Assembly (NCBI GenBank): GCA_946803715.1
Contig: CAMPET010000269.1
Coordinates: forward strand, 9,997-73,996
Source of the DNA: Beroe ovata
Lineage: Eukaryota; Ctenophora; Nuda; Beroida; Beroidae
Reading direction: 5' to 3'
Length of the DNA: 64,000 bases
In this document: positions 57,001 to 64,000 of the stretch, one piece after another
Position numbering within the stretch: the first letter of the stretch is position 1
Layout of the letters: every line of letters begins with the position of its first letter
Notes under the pieces: model-generated
What the model was told of the DNA's origin: nothing
Seen by the model: the letters and a program-made list of their open reading frames with translations, nothing else
The model's database searches: none
Program-made: the position numbers and the translations under genes

Positions 57001-60000
57001 CATGCATTAGGTTAAAGTGAGGGGGATGGGAATTGAGATTATCTTTTCCTATGAAACATGCTAAGAAAACTGAATGTTGAGAAATTTCTGTGAAATTTGT
57101 GAATATGATATGCGGTAGCTAAGGGGAGATGGGAATCCTAGATCATCTTCATCATATGATGGATATTTTGAGCAGTAGTCTAGACTTTATAACTTTTGAT
57201 GCACTTGTAAACGATCTTGGATATTAACCGCATTATGTTCATTTTACAAATCCTGGAGAACCAGTTAACGTTAAACACAGATTTTACAACTTTTTTATGC
57301 TCTCAGAACTTTTTATGCTCTCTTATACTGAACTTAATCTTATATTCTACGGTGGTGTTTTTCGCGTGAAATCCATCTTGAAACCGCGAAAATGCTCCCA
57401 CTGCGAAAATGCGAATACTGATTCTAGATTTAGGTGGTTATGATGATGTATTGATGTGATCCTCGGGCAGAAAGGCGGTTTCAAAAACTACAAAACCAGA
57501 GTCGCCGAAATTCCCGTTCCATCGTGACAGCAGCATGAGGCCGAAATATAATTCCCTTAGAGAGAGAGAGATATTCATTTTTGTTCTAATATACAAAAAG
57601 TGGTTCTTGGGAGGGGGTAGGTAAATTGTGGGGGGGTGGGGAATAACCGCTTTTACGCAGAAAATTAAGTACAGTGGGAAAATCATTTGGCCTTGGTCAT
57701 TTAGATGATCTTCTTAAAACTTTAAAACTAGAAATTATTCGAAGCAGCAATACTGTTACCCAATAATAGCGCATTTGTGAAGTATAACCCACTGGTCAAT
57801 CTTTAGAGCACTTATAGCACTTCTAGATTAGCTACTAACCCAGAGCGAATATCCAGATGATGTAAGTGCAGTATCTGTAGATTGAGTAGTAGAAGTCTCT
57901 GTTGTAGGTGAGAGGGAAGTAGATGGCGTGAGTTCGGTCAATGCCTGGGGGAGAAATGGAGAGGTGTCAATGAGGGAGAAATGGAGAGGTGTCAATGAGG
58001 GAGAAATGGAGAGGTGTCAATGCGTCGGGGAAGTGTCGATGAGATGACATTAGGAGATTTTGCTTCAGCTAATAAAAGCCGATCTTGACTGAGCTGTCAA
58101 CTTGCTTTCAGAATACAGAAATCGTTCATCGCACAGTAGTATGTTCTCAATTATATTTAACACTTGGATCTACACCATGGCTTCCTCTTCCGCCCCCCCC
58201 ACAATCACAGCAGACTCCGAAACTGATACTTTCATCCTGTCATCACTGTTGTCAGAATCCTCAACACTTATCAACCTACCCTAGCAACTGCGACACATTT
58301 AACACAATCTGACGCCGCAGTTTTGCATACATCACAACAGGAGTTAAAAGCCAGTGAAACATGTAAATGTGACACACTATGATATGGTTTAAAACTCTCA
58401 CACATGCACACACTGGCTTCAATGGGACTTCTGGAGACTGGAAAACTGCAACTTGAGAAGTTTTGTGGCCTCCTTCACATTAAGCGCAATACTTAGCAAC
58501 AGTGAATAGCAACAACTCTACTCAGCAACAACCCGTTGGAACCTCATATAAAAAAGATAACAACCCCTACCCCCATAGTAACCACCCCTAGCAACCACCC
58601 ATAGCAACACTCCATAGTAACCACCCCGGTCCCATAGCAACCACCACTTCATAGCTACTTACTTAGCAGCAGGACGGTGAGGCTAGTAACTCGGGTAAGG
58701 ACGTTGTAACTATAACCGCTAAAAACACAAAACACCCTGTGAGCCGTGTTGTTCATGTATTGTTCATGTGTTTCCCGGAGTTCGTTCAGGGCTGCTGTCA
58801 TGTTAGGGTCGTTGTTTCCCATGTCCATTGCAGGAGCAGGTCGCCCTATCTGAGAATATTAGTGAGTTGCCATGGTAGCAAGTAAATGTTATAGTAACAA
58901 GAATATTTTGTCATGGTTACATTGACATAACGATTTTTGTCATGATAGCATCAAATCAGTGCTATATTTTATCAATAACTCATATTAGACTCAGATAATC
59001 CCAGAGTTGTAGACAATTCCCAAAACCACAACCATGATGTCATGGTGACCAAGATTCGTTGCCATGGTAACAACCACTCACCAGTATGTAGTAGATGACC
59101 CAGGGCATGACGAACACGCCCATCAAAGCGTCACTTATAGCAATGTTGTAGTACAGATTCACCGTCTTCGGAACGATCTTGAAAATCTTGAAATCGTTCT
59201 GTTTTAGAATCTTCCTGAGGGAGAGTTGTTGGTGTTTTTGCCCTTATTCAGCGCCTTACCGGGATAGTGGTTCGTTATTTCGACCCTTGATCGAGGTGCC
59301 TGCGTGGACATCATATATATGATTCATAAGCTTGTGGACAAACTGTCACTAATAATTCGTGACAGGTTGAAACCTGTCTAATAATCAATGATAAAGTTTG
59401 CTGTCAAGATTTGAGCAGATTTTGATAAACGAACTATAATTTGTTATTGCTTCCTCATCGTCTTACGTCATACGCATCATTTATTAGGAACTCAAGATTT
59501 GGTTTGGAAGCCTGGTATGGCAGTACAAGTTTTGTCAAATGTCAGTCAGTAATATATTTAAATTACCAAACTGCTCTCATATCATAATTTATTCAATTCT
59601 GTTGAGTAGGTATGACGTAAAACCAAAGAACATTAGTCAAATATCGATAAATTCGGTTTAATTTCGAATGCTCCAACATTACTTAATCAGTTTCATATTT
59701 TAGTTCATGTGAGAACCCTGGCGTGTTTATTTTTTTTGGCAGTGTCTCGGTTAAACACTGTATCGCTTGAGGTGGCTCACTCCCTAATCACAGTGCCACC
59801 AATCACGCACACTTGCGAGTACTATCATATGGGGAAAACTAATTGGTGTTATGATTGATACTAAGAATTTGTGGAAATTAACTACTTGAAATTTTACTTG
59901 TTATACGCGGTCAAGATAAAACTTCCACTTAACCGAGTAGACTAATATCTTGATTTGATTTACAAAGTGTGTTGGGAATGGGAGTGGTTTATGAAGTGGG

Positions 60001-60998
60001 AAATGGCTCACGTTTTAATTCTTGATATGTTGATCGTTACCTAGGTATCGTGTTTTGCACATGACTGTAAACCTGTATTTTGATACAACGTGTATTTTGT
60101 GGGAATGTGTGGAATTTTCAGTGAACATTTGCTCAGTTAAGTGTTATAGAATGCCATTTGGGAGAAATTCTTAGAATTAGGGAGCCTTATGACCCATAGA
60201 AATGCCCATGGCAATGAAAATACTGTGCACAAGTAATAAATTGTGACTAGGTACTGATGAAAGTTGTTGAAAATGTCAGTAATGTGATTAAGCTGTGCAA
60301 TTGACTGTTTATATGTTTTAATAATGTTCTGTTTAAATAGGTGTCGACTAAGACACACAATTCCCGGATTCAAAGGTCAGGATGACTGGTGCCATGGTAA
60401 CTATGGTAGCTGGCGGTAACCATGGTAACTTCTTCTGGCACGAGCTCGCACTGCAATTGACACATGTCAAGTACGGTACCAAAAGCTCATATCATGATAG
60501 CAGGCGACTATGACACCCGTTCCAGAACTTGGCATCTGTGGGTTAAACTGACAGACTGAGTTTTAATCAAAGTAGAACCAATCTTGGCAGAAAACAGGAT
60601 TCAATATATTTTATTAGAGCCCTTATTAGAATTCAAATTAAGTTACCCCTTTTATCAGCTATGAAATGAAATCCATAGTTATTATCAAAAAACTATAAAT
60701 CCACTCAATCTCCTATATTCAATCCATTGGACACAAACTATTATGATAAGATGACGGTCAGTGTTACCTCATTATGTAGATTTAGTCTGGTTATTCCCAT
60801 CGAGATCAACTTCATTGTCTGATTTCTCGGTAAAATTACTCTATTGGCTCCCTAATGATATTTTAAATTCAAAGCATATTCTTACCAGATTATGTAACTG
60901 TTCATGAGAATACAGGGTAGAAGCATGAGTGAAACTGACGTCGCCAGAGCATATTCCACATCAGTCCTCAGCACGTGGTCATTACCAACCTTTGCCAT
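54035..60998 (-). CDS. Class A (rhodopsin-family) G-protein-coupled receptor
   Basis: Nine exons on the minus strand (60998-60886, 59214-59082, 58849-58663, 57944-57840, 56866-56781, 55879-55710, 55445-55347, 55208-55055, 54313-54035) give 441 aa in continuous phase. TM1 contains LMNSYII (Asn1.50) and TM2 IAISDALMG (Asp2.50). ECL1 is unusually long, with two NxT sites. TM3 starts RVFCVF (Cys3.25), and the DRY site reads SIDRTHA. TM4 has Trp (YIIWIFALG), ECL2 has the partner Cys (LTCSFS), and TM5 holds LVPLVLP. ICL3 is Lys-rich (HKKEKKKKG). TM6 lacks CWxP, and TM7 reads TPFLVY in place of NPxxY. The ligand is unknown. The frame is open upstream to a Met at 61268 through a 33-bp repeat, so the N-terminus may be longer. 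The family call is firm, the exact start is not. Confidence 0.88.
55895..55998. repeat. GATGGGTTTTAGGTTTT tandem repeat
   Basis: About five imperfect copies of a 16-19-bp unit in the GPCR intron next to exon 55710-55879. Confidence 0.85.
56880..57005. repeat. 34-bp tandem repeat in GPCR intron
   Basis: Four copies of a unit with core GTTAGTGAGGTGCACAATAC, beginning directly upstream (on the minus strand) of exon 56781-56866. Confidence 0.88.
57951..58032. repeat. 26-bp tandem repeat GGAGAAATGGAGAGGTGTCA
   Basis: Three near-perfect units adjoin exon 57840-57944 on its acceptor side. Read on the gene strand they form a pyrimidine-rich tract with TTGACACCTCTCC. Confidence 0.88.
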
Positions 60999-61031
60999 GG
61001 CTACAGGAGAGAGGGTGGTATCATGATAGGT

Positions 61032-61243
61032 GTTACCATGGTAACCACTCACGGTATCACAGGTGTTACCATGGTAACCACTCACGGTATCATAGGTGTT
61101 ACCATGGAAACCACTCACGGTATCACAGGTGTTACCATGGTAACCACTCACGGTATCATAGGTGTTACCATGGTAACCACTAACGGTATAATAGGTGTTA
61201 CCATGGTAATCACTAACGGTATAATAGGTGTTACCATAGTAAA
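61032..61243. repeat. 33-bp array of X-box palindromes at the GPCR 5' end
   Basis: Seven units at 61032, 61065, 61098, 61131, 61164, 61197 and 61230. Four contain the perfect palindrome GTTACCATGGTAAC and three carry one or two changes. The palindrome fits the RFX X-box consensus GTNRCC-N(0-3)-RGYAAC. The array ends about 35 nt upstream of the GPCR Met at 60998, so it could be promoter, 5' UTR or, since the period is a multiple of three, coding. Confidence 0.85.
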
Positions 61244-61434
61244 TAGGCATAGCTGCTACTCTATCCACTCGTTACGAACTAGTAATAATTCCTATGTTTG
61301 AGCGAGTAAGTGTTACTATGGCAACAAAATGGTACCGAGAACATCACCATGGGACTTAAGAAAAGAGAATGAAATGTGAGATGTGAATGTCAGGGTCTGA
61401 AATCGGCAGTTTGATATGCTCGTAGCTAGATTAA

Positions 61435-61749
61435 CTATATTCCACTCTCTCCAAACGCTGCCTTGTCAAAAATATTCACAGCATCACCCCCCTGGCCCTG
61501 GTTTGTCAAGCCGCTGGAAATTTGTGAATATTTGAATATCCCGAATAAAGAATATTTGACATTGGTTAATTCTATAAATTTCACGACGCGTGAACCCTGC
61601 ACTTCACGGATATGCAGGGTGAATGACAGATGATCCTGAATGGAACAGTCTAAACGTATCAAAGTGCATCCTTTGTTCTCGTAACAATGCAAAGCTGTCT
61701 CGACCTTATCAAAAGAGAATAATTGCGCATAGGCATGAATATGCTTCAT
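61435..61749 (-). CDS. Short open frame, uncertain
   Basis: A 104-aa frame on the minus strand upstream of the GPCR, with a fairly even amino-acid mix (for example DKVETALHCYENKGCTLIRL) and no splice sites that join it to the receptor. No family is recognised. It could be a small gene, an old gene fragment or chance. Confidence 0.22.
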   Translation of the reverse strand: MKHIHAYAQLFSFDKVETALHCYENKGCTLIRLDCSIQDHLSFTLHIREVQGSRVVKFIELTNVKYSLFGIFKYSQISSGLTNQGQGGDAVNIFDKAAFGESGI

Positions 61750-62028
61750 TCATGAGTGAAGCTCATATGCATTCAATTGCAGAAGATAAAAAGTGAATAA
61801 ACAAAACTAAACCCCTCCCTCATAAGAAATTTGGTCGTGCACTAAATCTAACTACGACTTGGCAATTTGTATCACCATTTCTAAATGCGACAAACAACGC
61901 ATAGATGCGACAAAGTTAAACAGCCGTTGTCAGAAATCTCTCGTGTAATGCAACTTCTACAAAACACCCTAACACTCCAACTTATCTTCAGGGAGCGCAG
62001 ATGTCTGAGGTCAACGCAAACAATATGA
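61750..62028. other. No gene seen
   Basis: AT-rich sequence before the terminal direct repeat. Confidence 0.5.
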
Positions 62029-62540
62029 GGTAGGGATCAAGTCTTAGAGTGCGATCAGGGTGTTTATAATGAGAAACTCCCCGGGTCGCAAAAAACACCC
62101 TAAATGGTTGCTATAAAGCAAGTGTTACTTGCGAACGTGCGTCAAACTGTAATTGTAATATATGCGTGCACTACGTACAGCCTGACGCTGTTACCTGCTT
62201 TAGAATATGATGGATGATCGTTTTTATGTCTTTATGATAAGGTAAAATCCATTAACTTCGACATAGGACGACATAGAAGGTAAAATCCATTAACTTCTCC
62301 CCTGAATTGCATTGAGCAGCAAACCATCATAACCAAACTCCTCCCCTCCACTATAACGTCATATGCTACTCTCGGGGTGCTGGTTATATAACCCCCGAGT
62401 ATTGGGGCATCTATCGCTCTGAGACTTAAATAGGGCCTTCTCAGGGCAATCTGACAAAATATTAGACACTATAGTCTCCTTAGTAAAAGATGCTTAATTG
62501 TCCCTGCTCCTGCGTCGCCTGTTATTGATCCAGATTAAAT
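62029..62540. repeat. Direct repeat, copy 1
   Basis: About 512 bp, matching 63537-64000. Shared landmarks: GTAGGGATCAAGTCTTAGAG, CGGGTCGCAAAAAACACCC and TTGATCCAGATTAA. Copy 1 has an extra internal duplication of GGTAAAATCCATTAACTTC and a shortened palindrome arm near 62,378-62,403. Confidence 0.9.
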
Positions 62541-62992
62541 AGCATTATAAATGAGAGGGGGCCAATGGGCCATGGAGCAAGCTTTGACAAAAGATTGATC
62601 GGCTTAAACATTACAACACTACTTTATACAATCAAATTTGAGCCATGTCTGATGTCATTGAAGTGCTGAAGATAAAGTAAATTAATCCACTCATTATACT
62701 CTGCGTTTTATTCCTCAAGAGCTGTTGAAAATAACCATAATGTGTCGGCTTAAACATTCTATGCATGGGATGCCAGTGTGATTGGTGTGTGTGTCTGATA
62801 AGGTGAACGGTGTGTGCGGGGGAAAATCGAGCACAAGCATAACACATAACTATAGCAGTATCCGAGGGTGCTAGGAAGGTCTCACGAGGTAGTAATCTAC
62901 TGCAGAAGTGGCGAATTATGTGGGGAAGCTGCAGAGTGCAGATCTGGAAGTTTCTGTTACAGTCAACGCGTGAGATTGTCTCAAATCGTGCG

Positions 62993-62993
62993 C

Positions 62994-63036
<43 letters not shown>
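62993..63036. repeat. (TG)n microsatellite
   Basis: About 17 uninterrupted TG units after a GCGCGCG start, between the two copies of the terminal direct repeat. Confidence 0.95.
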
Positions 63037-63536
63037 AGAGAGTATGTGGGGGTTGTGAGTGCGTTTTGAAAATCGATAAAAGAAAATTCTAACTAACTTG
63101 AGAATGGATATGATGAACATAATTAGATAGTTAAACTTGTCTTATCATATTCCATCGGGTCTTATGCAAACTTATCACGAACTTATTTTAGCGTTTATTA
63201 ATTCTGTTGGCACTTATTATAATTGCCGATAATTCCTATTTCGTTGACTAAAGTAGTCTATAATATAAGTCACGTTAACAAACTTGAACAAGGCAAAAAC
63301 AAATTATTGATAACAGTTTAAGGTGATGATATGAATTAGCTAATTGAGTACTTGCACCAAATTCACGCTGAAAACACTGTAAACATGAACAGTGTACTCC
63401 CGAAGTAAGAACACCGCCAAACAAACAAAGTGCGTGCAAAAGTTTCGCAAGGAGCAACGTGTATTACGTGTNCCACCCACCCCCCCTGTCGGTAAGTGTG
63501 ATGCCGTCCTTCCCACTTACTGCCGAATACCCCCCG

Positions 63537-64000
63537 GGTAGGGATCAAGTCTTAGAGTGCGATCAGGGTGTTTATAATGAGAAACACCCCGGGTCGCAAA
63601 AAACACCCTAAATGGTTGCTATAAAGCAAATGTTACTTGCAAACGTGCGTCAAACAGTATATATGCGTGCACTACGTACAGCCTGACGCTGTTACCTGCT
63701 TTAGAATATGATCGTTTTTATGTCTTTATGATAAGGTAAAATCCATTAACTTTTCCCCCGAATTGCATTGAGCAGCAAACCATCATAACCAAACTCCTCC
63801 CCTCCCACTATAACGTCATATGTTACTCTCGGGGTGCTGGTTATATAACCAGCACCCCGAGTATTGGGGCATCTATCGCTCTGAGACTTAAATAGGGCCT
63901 TCTCAGGGCAATCTGACAAAATATTAGACACTATAGTCTCCTTAGTAAAAGATGCTTAATTGTCCCTGCTCCTGCGTCGCCTGTTATTGATCCAGATTAA
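63537..64000. repeat. Direct repeat, copy 2, with perfect palindrome
   Basis: This copy runs off the window. A perfect 34-bp palindrome spans about 63,829-63,862, with arms CTCGGGGTGCTGGTTAT and their complement. In copy 1 the second arm has lost the AGCACC part. An N at 63472 lies 65 bp before it, so an assembly duplication is possible. Confidence 0.88.

Noticed and set aside
61032..61243. CRISPR-like regular array
   Set aside because: The units are directly tandem with no unique spacers, and the genome is eukaryotic.

Overview
This is nuclear DNA from an animal. Genes are split into many short exons with GT-AG introns, the non-coding DNA is AT-rich with microsatellites and minisatellites, and the protein set is metazoan: an SBF/MTMR5/13 myotubularin pseudophosphatase, a zyxin/ajuba-type three-LIM protein, a rhodopsin-family GPCR, an arylsulfatase B-type sulfatase, and a selenocysteine tRNA. 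Compact genes, many nested genes and a stonustoxin-like MACPF protein with an unusual domain tail make me lean towards an early-branching marine invertebrate (sponge-like), but I cannot fix the species. Four single N bases (6625, 35226, 44842, 63472) show that the scaffold was joined from contigs, and at least one join seems to duplicate sequence.

Region 1 (about 1-26,700) is one host gene on the + strand: the 3' part of an SBF1/SBF2 homologue. I could chain 31 exons in continuous phase (4,728 nt, 1,575 aa before the stop). They cover the SBF2 helical region, GRAM, an inactive myotubularin phosphatase domain, a C1 zinc finger and a C-terminal PH domain. The DENN part must lie upstream of the window. 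Its introns hold five other genes: a GST-like gene (-), a flavin amine oxidase (-), tRNA-His(GTG) (+), tRNA-Arg(TCT) (-), and an intronless gene for a secreted or surface protein (+). They also hold several tandem repeat arrays.

Region 2 (26,700-34,700) starts with gene-poor AT-rich DNA containing CpG/GCGC patches and two possible exons of an unknown gene. tRNA-Sec(TCA) follows at 31,496, then a five-exon secreted/lysosomal arylsulfatase (-).

Region 3 (36,100-47,760) is a three-LIM gene (+) with what look like three alternative first exons. A one-exon small membrane-protein gene lies in one of its introns on the other strand. A ~545-bp satellite fills another intron; the same family fills an intron of the amine oxidase gene 28 kb away. 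Region 4 (48,510-52,983, -) encodes a 1,238-aa secreted protein: SNTX/MACPF-like N-terminus, helical and thioredoxin-like parts, fibronectin III repeats, a Cys-rich segment and an F5/8-type-C lectin-like domain. Region 5 (54,035-61,268, -) is a nine-exon class A GPCR with an array of X-box (RFX-type) palindromes just upstream of, or inside, its 5' end. The last 2 kb hold a long direct repeat, in which one copy carries a perfect 34-bp palindrome.

The genes do not form a single pathway. The common theme is architecture: nested genes, intron-filling satellites, and short motifs (TTGACACCACTTT, GTTACCATGGTAAC, GTTGCTAGGGAAC, ATGTACAATGTAC) that recur across unrelated genes. All exon models come from reading-frame and splice-site reasoning only; no alignment or transcript data were available.
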